Source of the DNA: Spirulina subsalsa CS-330
Lineage (GTDB): Bacteria > Cyanobacteriota > Cyanobacteriia > Cyanobacteriales > Spirulinaceae
Length of the DNA: 39,653 nucleotides
Assembly: GCF_028330765.1 (NCBI RefSeq)
Contig: NZ_JAQMTY010000239.1
Span: 1-39,653 of the forward strand
Reading direction: 5' to 3'
A program made the position numbers and the translations under genes. Below, piece after piece: positions 25,496 to 34,040 of the stretch (position 1 is the first letter of the stretch; the number at the start of each line of letters is the position of its first letter). The notes beneath the pieces are model-generated. The model ran no database searches. It had not been told where the DNA came from and was given only the letters and a program-made list of their open reading frames with translations.

Positions 25496-27175
25496 ATGAA
25501 ACGACGCGATTTACTCAAGACCGGCACTGCATTTTCCCTCGGACTTTCCCTTGCTGCCACCCTCAAAGGTTGCACCCCAAATGCTACCGATAGCGCCGAC
25601 ACCCCCTCAGATTCCAGCACCGACAGCGGCGACAAGATCGTCTTAACCATCGTCCAAGGGGGAGGCTTTCCCAACAGTCTTGATCTCCATCGTCCCGGCA
25701 CCAACCGCCCCGCCTACGGGATTTCCTGGAGCATTTACGATCGCCTCATGACCTTCGGAACCAAAACCCTCGACGACGGCACGATCTCCTACGACTACAC
25801 CGAACTCAAGCCCGAACTCGCCGAATCCTGGGAAATCGCTGAAGATGGGATGTCTGTTACCTTTACCCTCCGTTCTGATGCGGTGTTTCATGACGGAACC
25901 CCCGTCACCGCCAATGATGTGAAATGGTCCTTTGATCGCGCTGTGAGCATCGGTGGATTTCCCACCTTTCAAATGAAAGCCGGAGCCTTAGAAAATCCCG
26001 AACAATTCAGCGTCGTTGATGATCAAACCTTTAAAATCGACTTCCTGCGCCCGGATAAATTAACCATGATTGATTTGGCCGTCCCCATCCCGGTCATTCT
26101 CAATTCCGAACTCGTTAAGCAACATCTCACCGACGAAGACCCCTGGGGCGCGGAATGGGTAAACAATAACGACGCGGGCAGTGGAGCCTATCAAATCGCT
26201 ACGTTTGAACCGGGTGAGCGGCTCACGTTAGAACGGTTTGAAGATTGGAAATCGGGCCCCCTCCCGGCGATCGCAGAAGTGATTATTTTAGATGTGCCAG
26301 AATCGGGTAATCGTCGGGCCTTGTTAGAACGGGGCGATATTGATATTAACTTTGAGGTGTCCGAAAAAGACACCGAGGAACTCACCGAAACCGGCGATTT
26401 CACCATCGTTTCAACCCCCATTGAAAACTGTGTCTATTCCATCGATATGCACAGCAATCCAGAGTTAGGCGGTGAACCGAATCCCTTTGGGGATGTGAAG
26501 GTGCGACGAGCGATCGCCTACGCCATCCCCTACGAGGAAATCATGCAAACCGCCTTCTACGGCCAAGCCATTCCCCTCTACGGTGCAGAATCTGAAACGG
26601 TAACAGACACCGCCTGGCCCCAACCCAGCCCCTACAACACCGACATGGAGCAAGCCAAAACCCTCCTCGCGGAATCCAGCTACCCCGACGGCTTTAGCAC
26701 CACCCTCGCCTTCGACCTTGGCACTCAAGAATGGGCCGAACCCCTCTGTGTTCTTGTTCAAGAATCCCTCGCGGAACTCGGCATTACCGTCACCCTTGAA
26801 AAAGTCCCCACCGCTAATTTCCGCAGCGTATTAACCGAGAAAACTCGCCCAATGATCGTCAATAACTTTGGCGGTTGGTTGAATTATCCAGACTATTTCT
26901 TCTTCTATGCCTACCATGGTCAAGATGCCACATTTAACGGTAGTTCCTATAAAAATTCTGAGATGGATGCGCTGATTGAAACAGCCTTAGAATCCGAACC
27001 AGGGGATGCAGAATATGAACAAGCAGTGAAAGATTTCATCACCTTAGCCTGGGAAGAAATGCCCCGGATTCCGATTGTGCAACCCACCCTATCCGTAGCG
27101 ATGCAAACCAATGTCGAAGGCTATCAATATTGGTTCCATCGTCAACTGGATTTCCGCCAACTCACAAAGGCTTAA
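25496..27175 (+). CDS. ABC importer substrate-binding lipoprotein, family 5 (peptide type)
   Basis: A periplasmic solute-binding protein of 559 residues for a Dpp/Opp-type importer. The N terminus MKRRDLLKTG with a twin arginine, a hydrophobic stretch and the lipobox-like LKGC (C26) suggests a Tat-exported lipoprotein, followed by a Ser/Thr/Asp-rich linker. Family signatures include ELKPELAESWEIAEDGMSVTF, LRSDAVFHDGTPVTANDVKWS and DVKVRRAIAYAIPYEEI. ATG 25496 is the only sensible start. The two permease and two ATPase genes follow in the same direction. The substrate cannot be told from sequence; dipeptides, oligopeptides, glutathione or metal chelates are family options. Confidence 0.92.
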   Translation: MKRRDLLKTGTAFSLGLSLAATLKGCTPNATDSADTPSDSSTDSGDKIVLTIVQGGGFPNSLDLHRPGTNRPAYGISWSIYDRLMTFGTKTLDDGTISYDYTELKPELAESWEIAEDGMSVTFTLRSDAVFHDGTPVTANDVKWSFDRAVSIGGFPTFQMKAGALENPEQFSVVDDQTFKIDFLRPDKLTMIDLAVPIPVILNSELVKQHLTDEDPWGAEWVNNNDAGSGAYQIATFEPGERLTLERFEDWKSGPLPAIAEVIILDVPESGNRRALLERGDIDINFEVSEKDTEELTETGDFTIVSTPIENCVYSIDMHSNPELGGEPNPFGDVKVRRAIAYAIPYEEIMQTAFYGQAIPLYGAESETVTDTAWPQPSPYNTDMEQAKTLLAESSYPDGFSTTLAFDLGTQEWAEPLCVLVQESLAELGITVTLEKVPTANFRSVLTEKTRPMIVNNFGGWLNYPDYFFFYAYHGQDATFNGSSYKNSEMDALIETALESEPGDAEYEQAVKDFITLAWEEMPRIPIVQPTLSVAMQTNVEGYQYWFHRQLDFRQLTKA

Positions 27176-27194
27176 CGATAGTCAATAATTTATC

Positions 27195-27240
27195 GCCCTC
27201 ACCCCAAACCCCTCTCCAAAAGAGGGCGGGGGGCTTCGGG
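27195..27240. repeat. CCCTC-type repeat, partial copy
   Basis: CCCTCACCCCAAACCCCTCTCC followed by a hairpin with AGAGGGCGGGG is a degenerate single-hairpin version of the repeats at 3291 and 12665. It lies just after the binding-protein stop and may stop or attenuate transcription before the permease genes. Confidence 0.65.
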
Positions 27241-27310
27241 ATATAGCCGATGGATTGAGAAAGCACTATCCCACCATCAAAGAGTAGATACCCTGGTTGA
27301 CTGACTTGAT

Positions 27311-27589
27311 AGCCCTCACCCCCGACCCCTCTCCCAGAGGGCGAGGGGAGCCGATCCATTTTTCCAGTTCCCTCTCCCCTAGAGCTACTGCTTATACACA
27401 ACGTTCTAAGGTTGACCTCGCCTGCGTTTAATCCCCCTCTGTCGTCAAGGCAGCGAGCTAGAAGCTCGCACTACAGAGGATTCTATACAAGGTAGTGTGA
27501 GCCTCTGGCTCACTCATATCCCCTCCAGATTCGTAACGTGGGTTATGTATAAGCAGTAGCCCCTAGAGAGAGGGCTAGGGTGAGGGCTT
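27311..27589. repeat. CCCTC-type repeat interrupted by a miniature element
   Basis: The left part (27311-27384) starts GCCCTCACCCCCGACCCCTCTCCC and reaches CCCTCTCCCCTAGAG. The right part (27560-27589) resumes with CCCCTAGAGAGAGGGCTAGGGTGAGGGC. Removing 27385-27559 and one copy of the duplicated nonamer rejoins the second hairpin, CCCTCTCCCCTAGAGAGAGGG. The 549-base gap between binding protein and permease is thus made almost wholly of repeats. Confidence 0.8.
27385..27559. mobile_element. 175-bp miniature inverted-repeat element with 9-bp target duplication
   Basis: Ends are CTACTGCTTATACA (from 27385) and TGTATAAGCAGTAG (to 27559), perfect inverted repeats of 14 bp that continue imperfectly (next to AAC and AACGTT on the left, GTT and AACG on the right). 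Both sides are flanked by the same nonamer CCCCTAGAG (27376-27384 and 27560-27568). The interior has no open frame but carries the hairpins GCGAGCT-AGA-AGCTCGC (27453-27469) and GTGAGCC-TCT-GGCTCAC (27497-27513). This is a textbook non-autonomous transposon layout; the parent family is not identified. Confidence 0.85.
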
Positions 27590-27724
27590 TCCGGGATCTG
27601 GCTAATCATCGTGACAGATTAGCGATCGCTCAACCCGATCATTAATGGGCAATATCTACTGGATAAAATGACTCATTTTGCTCGTTGCATGATTCGTGAT
27701 TGTTTCCCATTTCCTTAGAAGATC

Positions 27725-28747
27725 ATGGCCCAACAGTCTAAACTGCGCTTTATTATTCAACGCTTACTAGCTGCGATTCCGAGCATTATCGGGGTTGTGG
27801 TGGTGACGTTTATTTTGACCCGCGCCCTCCCGGGTGATCCAGCCGTATTTTTCGCCGGGCCTTCCGCCACCCAAGAAGCGATCGATCAAGTTCGTGCCAG
27901 TCTGGGCCTCGATCAAAGCCTACCAATCCAGTTTTTGCGCTATATCCAAGACCTGCTCAAAGGCGATTTTGGCGAATCGATCACCACAGGGCAAACGGTT
28001 TTATATGACCTCACCACGCGCCTCCCGGCTTCTTTGGAATTAACGATCGCTGCCTTGATTTTCGCCCTCGCGATCGCGCTTCCCCTCGGTATCGTTGCCG
28101 CCCTTTATCCCAACTCCAAATGGGATCACCTGATTCGCTTTTTAATGACCGCTGGGGTTTCATTGCCCACCTTTTTCACCGGGCTATTTCTCCTCTATGT
28201 CTTCTACTATCGTCTTAACATCGCCCCCGCCCCCACCGGACGTTTAGATCTTCTCACCTCTCCCCCGGATCGAATCACCGGCTTATTCTTAATTGATAGC
28301 CTCGTGACAGGGGATTTTGAGGTATTTATTCAGGCATTTTGCCAATTAGTCATGCCTGCCATTACCCTCGGAATTTTTGCCCTTGCCCCCGTCGCACGGG
28401 TGACGCGAGCCTCCATGTTAGCGGTGCTTAGTAGTGATTACATTCGTACCGCCCGCAGCCACGGATTAGCCCCGCTCAAAATTCTGTGGAGCTATGCGTT
28501 TCGCAATGCGTTGTTATCAATTTTGACGACGATGGGGGTGGTGTTTTCGTTTCTGTTGGGGTCGAATGTTTTAGTGGAAAAAGTGTTCGCTTGGCCGGGG
28601 ATTGGTTCCTATGCGGTGGAGGCATTGATTAGTTCAGACTATGCAGCAGTGCAAGGCTTTGTCTTAACGATGGCGTTGCTTTATATCGTGCTGAATTTAA
28701 GCATTGATATTATCTACGGCATGATTGATCCGCGAGCAGGTCAGTGA
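27725..28747 (+). CDS. dppB: ABC importer permease, DppB type
   Basis: The first of two inner-membrane subunits of the peptide-type importer, 340 residues with six predicted helices. It has the standard N-terminal helix (FIIQRLLAAIPSIIGVVVVTFIL) and the RALPGDPA and LGLDQSLPIQFLRY motifs of DppB/OppB. The cytoplasmic EAA-type loop that contacts the ATPase is YIRTARSHGLAPLKILWSYAFRNALL, and VLVEKVFAWPGIGSYAVEAL lies near the end. It is separated from the binding-protein gene by 549 bases of repeats, so a separate promoter or read-through is needed. The gene symbol is by type; the substrate is unproven. Confidence 0.92.
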   Translation: MAQQSKLRFIIQRLLAAIPSIIGVVVVTFILTRALPGDPAVFFAGPSATQEAIDQVRASLGLDQSLPIQFLRYIQDLLKGDFGESITTGQTVLYDLTTRLPASLELTIAALIFALAIALPLGIVAALYPNSKWDHLIRFLMTAGVSLPTFFTGLFLLYVFYYRLNIAPAPTGRLDLLTSPPDRITGLFLIDSLVTGDFEVFIQAFCQLVMPAITLGIFALAPVARVTRASMLAVLSSDYIRTARSHGLAPLKILWSYAFRNALLSILTTMGVVFSFLLGSNVLVEKVFAWPGIGSYAVEALISSDYAAVQGFVLTMALLYIVLNLSIDIIYGMIDPRAGQ

Positions 28748-28767
28748 TGATCCTCGCCTCACCTAAC

Positions 28768-28785
28768 AAGGGGCTTAAGCCCCTT
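28768..28785. repeat. 18-bp perfect palindrome between permease genes
   Basis: The sequence AAGGGGCTTAAGCCCCTT is perfectly self-complementary and starts 21 bases after the first permease stop. A related near-palindrome, AATGGGACTTAAGCCCATT, lies at 29772-29790 in the next gap inside a miniature element. Both are followed by TGCC(C/T)GTT, indicating common descent. Confidence 0.65.
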
Positions 28786-28846
28786 GCCCGTTGCAAATTT
28801 CGAGACCGTTGAGCGGCTAATTTTAGAGCCGAGGAAGAGTAGAAAC

Positions 28847-29692
28847 ATGACACTTTCATTACGTCATACACGCTATGTGATTGGAGAAAATGCGATTACC
28901 TTTGGGGCATTTCTCCTATTTTTAGGGTTCGTGTTGTTGGCAATTTTCGGCGATGCGATCGCACCCTACGACCCCCTCGCCAGTAATGCCAGTTTGGCCC
29001 TCAATCCCCCCTCGGCCCAACATTGGTTTGGTACTGATGCCCTGGGGCGCGATATTTTGAGCCGGGTTTTAGTGGCGACGCGGTTAGATTTGGGGATTGC
29101 GATCGCAGCGGTGGCGGCTTCATTTGTGGCGGGGAGTGCCTTGGGGGTTTTGGCGGGATATTGGGGGGGCTGGGTGGATGCGATCGCCGGTCGTGTGATT
29201 GACACGATTATGGCGTTTCCGCTGTTCGTCTTGGCGATGGGGATTATGGCCGCCCTCGGAAATTCCGTGGAGAATATTATCTACGCCACGGCAATTATTA
29301 ACCTACCCCTCTATGCGCGGGTGATTCGTTCGGAAGTCTTGGTAATTAAAACAGCGGGCTATATTGAAGCCGCTAAATTATCCGGCAATACGGATGTTCA
29401 AATCATGCTGCGCTATCTCTTCCCCAATGCCTTACCCGTGATGATGGTGCATATTTCCCTCAATATGGGCTGGGCCATTCTCAATGCGGCAGGTCTTTCC
29501 TTTATTGGCTTAGGGGTGCAACCCCCAACCCCAGAATGGGGAATCATGGTAGCTGAAGGAGCGACTTATATTATTTCGGGGGAATGGTGGCTGGCGATGT
29601 TTCCCGGCTTAATGTTGATGATCGCGGTGCTTTGTTTTAACCTCCTCGGTGATGGATTACGCGATTTGGTTGATCCTCGTAAACGAACTTAA
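28847..29692 (+). CDS. dppC: ABC importer permease, DppC type
   Basis: The second membrane subunit of the importer, 281 residues. DppC/OppC hallmarks are the N-terminal extension with one helix (ITFGAFLLFLGFVLLAIFGDAIAPYDP), the HWFGTDALGRDILSRVL motif, and the EAA loop YIEAAKLSGNTDVQIMLRYLFPNALP. ATG 28847 is chosen because GAGGAAGAG immediately precedes it; the upstream frame from 28784 runs through the palindromic repeat and has no family resemblance. A miniature element fills the 194-base gap to the ATPase genes. Confidence 0.92.
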   Translation: MTLSLRHTRYVIGENAITFGAFLLFLGFVLLAIFGDAIAPYDPLASNASLALNPPSAQHWFGTDALGRDILSRVLVATRLDLGIAIAAVAASFVAGSALGVLAGYWGGWVDAIAGRVIDTIMAFPLFVLAMGIMAALGNSVENIIYATAIINLPLYARVIRSEVLVIKTAGYIEAAKLSGNTDVQIMLRYLFPNALPVMMVHISLNMGWAILNAAGLSFIGLGVQPPTPEWGIMVAEGATYIISGEWWLAMFPGLMLMIAVLCFNLLGDGLRDLVDPRKRT

Positions 29693-29727
29693 AAAATAGG
29701 GTAGGCACTGCCTAATCATTTGAGTTT

Positions 29728-29821
29728 TATAGCGATCCTAAATCAATCGGAAATCTTATCTCCTCATCAACAATGGGACTTAAGCCCATTGCCTGTTCAT
29801 GAATCAAATAGGATTGCTATA
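29728..29821. mobile_element. 94-bp miniature element with TA-flanked inverted repeats (IS630-like)
   Basis: The left end TATAGCGATCCTAAAT (29728-29743) and right end AAATAGGATTGCTATA (29806-29821) are inverted repeats matching at 13 of 16 positions. The TAGCRATCCT arms are bordered by TA on both sides, as for IS630/Tc1-type insertions. The ends match a motif I know to be widespread in cyanobacterial genomes. The centre carries a CTTAAG-based near-palindrome (29772-29790). There is no open frame. Confidence 0.7.
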
Positions 29822-29886
29822 GGATGGTGGGTAATGCCCACTCTACGAATTAGAATTACTGTTAGTTTTGGGGTTAATGAATAACC

Positions 29887-30894
29887 ATGACTGTTGCAAG
29901 CATTCCTAAAACACAATTATTAAACATTGAAAATCTAGCCGTTGAATTTCGCACCCGTTCTGGGATTGTGAAAGCTCTCGATCAGGTGAGTTTTTCGGTG
30001 GCGGCGGGGGAAACCGTGGGTTTGGTCGGAGAAAGTGGGTCGGGTAAGTCGGTGCTGTCCTTGGCGATTTTGGGGATTTTGGATGCGGCGGCGCAGATTA
30101 CGGCGGGAACGATCGCCTTTGAAGGGGATAACCTCCTGACGATGCCGCGATCGCAACTTCGCGCTAAACGCGGCACGGGCATCGCGATGATCTTCCAAAA
30201 TCCCCGCGTGGCCCTGAATCCCATCCGCCGCATCGGTCAACAGTTGCGGGATGTGTTGATCGCCCATGGCGGCCTCACGAAAGCCCAATGTCAAACGCGG
30301 GCGCTGGAACTGCTGACCCAGGTGCGCATTCCTGACCCCCACCAACGGATTAACGCCTATCCCTACGAACTGTCGGGGGGGATGTGTCAGCGGGTGATGA
30401 TTGCCCTGGCGTTGGCGGGGCGGCCCAAGGTGTTGATCGCCGATGAGCCGACGACGGGGCTAGATGTAACTACTCAGGCGGCGGTGATGGAGTTAATCCG
30501 CGACCTGGGGCGGGAGGGACAAATGGGAACGATTTTGATTACCCATGATTTGGATTTGGCGGCGCAATATTGCGATCGCATCCTCGTCATGCACGCCGGG
30601 CATATTGTCGAAACCGCCCCGACGCGGTTGATCTTGACCCAACCCCGTCACCCCTACACCGCCAAACTCCTGGCCGCCACCCCCGACCCCCATAAACGCC
30701 TTGACGAACTCACCCCGATCGCGGGACATCTCCCGGATTTGCGGGGCACATTACCGCCCTGTCGGTTTCAGTCGCGGTGCGATCGCGCCATTCCCGACTG
30801 CGATCGCGCTCCCTTAAAACGACAAGCGATCGCCCCCGATCACACTGTCGCCTGTTGGCATCCCTTACCCCTATCGTCTGGAGTTGAATCATGA
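29887..30894 (+). CDS. dppD: ABC importer ATPase, DppD type
   Basis: The first ATP-hydrolysing subunit of the importer, 335 residues, cytosolic. It has Walker A GESGSGKS, the signature LSGGMCQRVMIALAL, Walker B VLIADEPTTGLD and the switch histidine in ILITHDLDLAAQYC. The C-terminal oligopeptide-type extension has HPYTAKLLAATPDP and a cysteine-rich end (PCRFQSRCDRAIPDC, ACWHP) that in relatives forms an iron-sulfur-like site. The stop overlaps the start of the next ATPase gene by four bases (ATGA), so translation is coupled. Confidence 0.95.
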   Translation: MTVASIPKTQLLNIENLAVEFRTRSGIVKALDQVSFSVAAGETVGLVGESGSGKSVLSLAILGILDAAAQITAGTIAFEGDNLLTMPRSQLRAKRGTGIAMIFQNPRVALNPIRRIGQQLRDVLIAHGGLTKAQCQTRALELLTQVRIPDPHQRINAYPYELSGGMCQRVMIALALAGRPKVLIADEPTTGLDVTTQAAVMELIRDLGREGQMGTILITHDLDLAAQYCDRILVMHAGHIVETAPTRLILTQPRHPYTAKLLAATPDPHKRLDELTPIAGHLPDLRGTLPPCRFQSRCDRAIPDCDRAPLKRQAIAPDHTVACWHPLPLSSGVES

Positions 30895-31910
30895 TCAGCC
30901 TTGACCCGCCCCCCCTGCTCAGCGTCGATCACCTGCGCAAATATTTCCCCACGGCCCGCCGTTCCTTCCTCAACCGGGATGCAGCCCCCCGCCTCCTCCA
31001 TGCCGTGGATGATGTGTCCTTTACCCTCGAAGCCGGGGAAAGTGTGGGACTCGTCGGGGAATCGGGTTGCGGTAAATCGACGCTGGTACGGTTGTTAACC
31101 CGTTTGCTTGACCCGACGAGCGGCGAGATTCGCTTTGAGGGGCGCGAAATTGGCGCGATCGCGGCTCCCAAATTTGCGCGGCATCCGTTGCGATCGCAAT
31201 TACAACTGGTATTCCAAGACCCCCACGACAGCCTCAACCCCCGCCATACCGCCTTCGACAGCATCGCCGCCCCCCTCAAACAGTTGGGCGGGTTTCAAGC
31301 CTCGCCCCTCCTCACCGCCCGCATTGAAGAATTAGCCGAATTGGTGGGACTTCCCGCCGCCCTGCTGTCCCGCTTTCCCCACCAACTGTCCGGCGGCCAA
31401 AAAGCACGGGTGGGCATTGCGCGAGCGATCGCCCTCCATCCCAAACTGTTAATCCTCGATGAACCCACCTCCGCCCTAGATGTCTCGGTGCAGGCGGTGA
31501 TTTTGCATCTGTTACAGGATCTCCAAGCGCGGTTAGGGATGAGTTATCTGTTTGTGTCCCATGATTTAAATGTGGTGCGGCTCTTGTGCGATCGCATTAT
31601 TGTCATGTACTTGGGGCAAATCATCGAAATGGGCCCCACGGATGCTATTTTTGACAACCCCCGCCACCCCTACACCCAAGCCCTGATCGCCGCCATCCCC
31701 GACCCCGGCACACCGCCCCAACCCCTCCAACTCCAAGGCGAACCCCGCAGCCCCATCGACCCCGACCCCCAGGTCTGCCGCCTCTACGGCCGCTGTCCCC
31801 ACGGAGTCGAAGCCTGCACCACCACCACCCCCCACCTCGAACCCATGGGCCCCGACCATGTGGCCGCCTGTCACCGCGCCGATGTGCTCAACCCGGCTCA
31901 ATTGCGATAA
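30891..31910 (+). CDS. dppF: ABC importer ATPase, DppF type
   Basis: The second ATPase subunit, 339 residues. It has Walker [10 protein letters not shown], a family insert [15 protein letters not shown], the signature [16 protein letters not shown], Walker [13 protein letters not shown], and the switch histidine in [14 protein letters not shown]. The C terminus contains [14 protein letters not shown] and a cysteine-containing end ([20 protein letters not shown]). It starts within the last codons of dppD. The operon ends at the hairpin 31943-31983. Together with the binding protein and both permeases it completes a five-component importer. Confidence 0.95.
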   Translation: MISLDPPPLLSVDHLRKYFPTARRSFLNRDAAPRLLHAVDDVSFTLEAGESVGLVGESGCGKSTLVRLLTRLLDPTSGEIRFEGREIGAIAAPKFARHPLRSQLQLVFQDPHDSLNPRHTAFDSIAAPLKQLGGFQASPLLTARIEELAELVGLPAALLSRFPHQLSGGQKARVGIARAIALHPKLLILDEPTSALDVSVQAVILHLLQDLQARLGMSYLFVSHDLNVVRLLCDRIIVMYLGQIIEMGPTDAIFDNPRHPYTQALIAAIPDPGTPPQPLQLQGEPRSPIDPDPQVCRLYGRCPHGVEACTTTTPHLEPMGPDHVAACHRADVLNPAQLR

Positions 31911-31942
31911 AGCGATCGCCCTCATTCCCGGATTGCTTCGGT

Positions 31943-31983
31943 ATGGTTAAGGGTGAGGGTGAACCTCCACCCTTAACCATTTT
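31943..31983 (+). terminator. terminator-like hairpin after the importer genes
   Basis: Perfect 13-bp arms ATGGTTAAGGGTG (31943-31955) and CACCCTTAACCAT (31968-31980) with a 12-base loop, followed by only a short T-run (31980-31983). It lies 33 bases after the last ATPase stop. The weak T-run lowers the certainty, but its position fits an operon end. Confidence 0.65.
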
Positions 31984-31987
31984 CCCT

Positions 31988-32065
31988 AGCGCGATGATGC
32001 AGGTGGAGATCCACAACGACGGCCCCGTGACCCTCTGACTCGAACGGGATGCGGCGACAGCCTAA
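31988..32065 (+). pseudogene. dtd: 3' remnant of D-aminoacyl-tRNA deacylase gene (dtd)
   Basis: In frame from about 31988 the sequence reads SAMMQVEIHNDGPVTL, a stop (TGA at 32036), then LERDAATA and a second stop at 32063. This matches the C terminus of Dtd, where MQV...NDGPVT is the conserved substrate-pocket motif followed by a hydrophobic residue and a short end. About 120 upstream codons of the enzyme are missing, and the TGA replaces a hydrophobic codon. A decayed fragment is the simplest reading. A functional dtd elsewhere in the genome, or its loss, cannot be judged from the window. Confidence 0.65.
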
Positions 32066-32156
32066 CGATCTCTCTATTCGCACCCCAAAATCTCAACAAA
32101 CTCCGTAAAATCACGAGGGTTGACCCAGAAGCCGATACAATAAAACGGGTTTTCCA

Positions 32157-32441
32157 ATGCAGCGAGTTGAGGGGACATTCAGCTTGAAAATGCGCCGAGT
32201 CGCTTGGGTGCAGCGAATATTAGCATTCCTCTACTTACTTTTAATGGTGTGGGGCTTGGGTGTTGGGACATTGGCTTGGATTGTTCGCGATGGCCTAGGC
32301 CCGGTTCCGGTTGCCTCCCAAGGCCGGGATGCCCTGGAGAATTTTTTCTTCACCTTTTCCTGGGGGCCGGTGATGTTTATCCTCTGTGGTGCGATCGCCC
32401 TCCTCTACTGGTATCTCACGGAGCTTCAACGGGCCGAATAG
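32157..32441 (+). CDS. small two-helix membrane protein, unknown function
   Basis: A 94-residue protein with two predicted transmembrane helices (ILAFLYLLLMVWGLGVGTLAWIV at about 20-42 and WGPVMFILCGAIALLYWYL at about 69-87) separated by a short loop with SQGRDALENFFFTF. I do not recognise the family. ATG 32190 (MRRVAWVQRI) is an alternative start with GAGGGGA upstream and would leave 83 residues. It lies alone between the dtd remnant and cruF, with about 280 bases before cruF. Confidence 0.6.
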   Translation: MQRVEGTFSLKMRRVAWVQRILAFLYLLLMVWGLGVGTLAWIVRDGLGPVPVASQGRDALENFFFTFSWGPVMFILCGAIALLYWYLTELQRAE

Positions 32442-32720
32442 CCCCCCTCGTCCCCATCAGCACCCCTTCTGCTTCACCAACAGGGGCGAATCCTGACCCC
32501 GCCACCGCCTTCAAATCCCCAATTTTCGTGAGCAGCTCCAAACTTCATCCCGCAAAAGGTGGAAGTTAAATGTGTAGAGATGTAAACTATTCATTAAAAA
32601 TAAGTTAAACCCTACACAGTTCAACGCGCACCCTTTCGCGTTTACTGTACAAAACAGCGGGCGGGAAACATCCGTAAGCTCGCACCACAACTACACTAAG
32701 GTTCTAGAGGTCTGAATTGG

Positions 32721-33653
32721 ATGAAACAGCTTGCTATTGCAGAGCGTTCTTTGCTCGCCGGTCATATTCTATCGATGGTGTTTGGCTTGGCAGGACTGCT
32801 GCTCGTCTTGCCGAACGCCGAACTGATTGCGAATCTTCCTGAAATAGGGAAAACCGTTTTTCAATGGTCAATGGCGGGCGGGGGTGTCGCATACATGCTG
32901 TTGGGAACCGCTGCCGTTGCCATCTATGTCTTCCGGACTATCGGAACCCGTCAAGGTCTTACGTTTATGCTGCCAGCGGTGTTTCTGTCCTTGGGGAGTG
33001 AACTCCTCGGCACGAGCACCGGCTTTCCCTTTGGCCATTACCGCTACCTGAGTGGCCTGGGGTATAAAGTGGCGGGCTTGGTTCCCTTTACCATTCCTCT
33101 GTCGTGGTTCTACCTCGGCATTTCAGCCTATCTCTTAGCCCGTGTGGGGTTAGAATCTCGGTTTCAGTGGTCGGCGTGGCTGCGGTTGCCGATCGCGATC
33201 GCCCTCGGTGCGCTCCTCCTCACCTCCTGGGATTTCGTCCTCGATCCCGCCATGAGTCAAACCAATGTTCCCTTCTGGATTTGGGAACAACCCGGCGCGT
33301 TCTTTGGCATGCCCTATCAAAACTTTGTGGGCTGGATGGGAACCGGCATCGTCTTCATGTCCGTCGCTACCCTACTGTGGCCCAAGCAACCCCTCGCCCT
33401 TTCGCGCCAGCAACTGGTGTTCCCCCTTGTGGTGTATCTCAGTAACCTGGCATTCTCCACGGTGATGAGCCTGGGGGCTGGGTTTGTGGTTCCGGTGTTG
33501 TTGGGCATGGTAACGGGTGTGATTCCAGCGATCGCCCTCTATTGGATGGCCCGCACCCCCGAAGCTGCGATCGAGCAAACCCTCGCTAACACCATGCGCG
33601 AAACCGCCGTCGTCACCCCCCCCGCCACCCTCCCCGTTGTTTCGACAAAATAG
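32721..33653 (+). CDS. cruF: carotenoid 1',2'-hydratase CruF (DUF422 family)
   Basis: CruF adds water to the psi end of gamma-carotene-type carotenoids on the way to myxol glycosides (myxoxanthophyll) in the membrane. The 310-residue protein has seven or eight hydrophobic helices and the family motifs GSELLGTSTGFPFGHYRYLSGLG, then LSWFYLGISAYLLA, TSWDFVLDPAMS and WIWEQPGAFFGMPYQNFVGWMG, rich in conserved acidic and aromatic residues. ATG 32721 starts right before the first helix. In many cyanobacteria the glycosyltransferase cruG is adjacent; it is not here. An intrinsic terminator follows, so cruF is probably a single-gene transcript. The tail after residue about 285 is threonine-, proline- and valine-rich and variable. 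Confidence 0.9.
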   Translation: MKQLAIAERSLLAGHILSMVFGLAGLLLVLPNAELIANLPEIGKTVFQWSMAGGGVAYMLLGTAAVAIYVFRTIGTRQGLTFMLPAVFLSLGSELLGTSTGFPFGHYRYLSGLGYKVAGLVPFTIPLSWFYLGISAYLLARVGLESRFQWSAWLRLPIAIALGALLLTSWDFVLDPAMSQTNVPFWIWEQPGAFFGMPYQNFVGWMGTGIVFMSVATLLWPKQPLALSRQQLVFPLVVYLSNLAFSTVMSLGAGFVVPVLLGMVTGVIPAIALYWMARTPEAAIEQTLANTMRETAVVTPPATLPVVSTK

Positions 33654-33679
33654 CCTCAAACCGTTAATCGATCCAACAG

Positions 33680-33721
33680 GTGGGATGTCTTCTGACTCAG
33701 AGGACATCCCACATTTTATTT
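33680..33721 (+). terminator. intrinsic terminator of cruF
   Basis: Arms GTGGGATGTC (33680-33689) and GACATCCCAC (33703-33712) are perfect over 10 bp and can extend inwards through a wobble pair; ATTTTATTT follows (33713-33721). It lies 27 bases after the cruF stop and insulates the injection-system genes. Confidence 0.8.
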
Positions 33722-34040
33722 GCCGTTAAGCACCATCGTTGCATGCGATCGCACCAGGGCGGGAAACCGAACGCGATCGCCCCCATCACGCCTTAACCTT
33801 TCGTTACCTTTAGGGCGGTTTTCCCAACATTTAGACCAAAGTCTAATAACCCTCATCGCCATTTATCGGTACGCTGAAATCCGAAGCTTCTCCTTCCAAC
33901 CTTAGATTGACTCATCAGCAGCTTGTCAGGGTGGAAGACAGTAGCCCCTGATTGGCTTGAACTCAAACCAACCATCCACCTCAGCGCATTGATGTGCATG
34001 CCTTGAAACATCGCTAATTCCAGACGGAGGATAGCCCCCT
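33722..34040 (+). other. upstream region of the contractile injection cluster
   Basis: About 320 bases with no supported gene, holding two HIP1 sites near 33748 and 33774 and presumably the promoter of the sheath gene. Complementary segments GGTGGA (33930-33935) and TCCACC (33974-33979) could form a long leader hairpin. A strong ribosome site, GGAGG (34026-34030), stands 10 bases before the sheath ATG. Confidence 0.45.
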
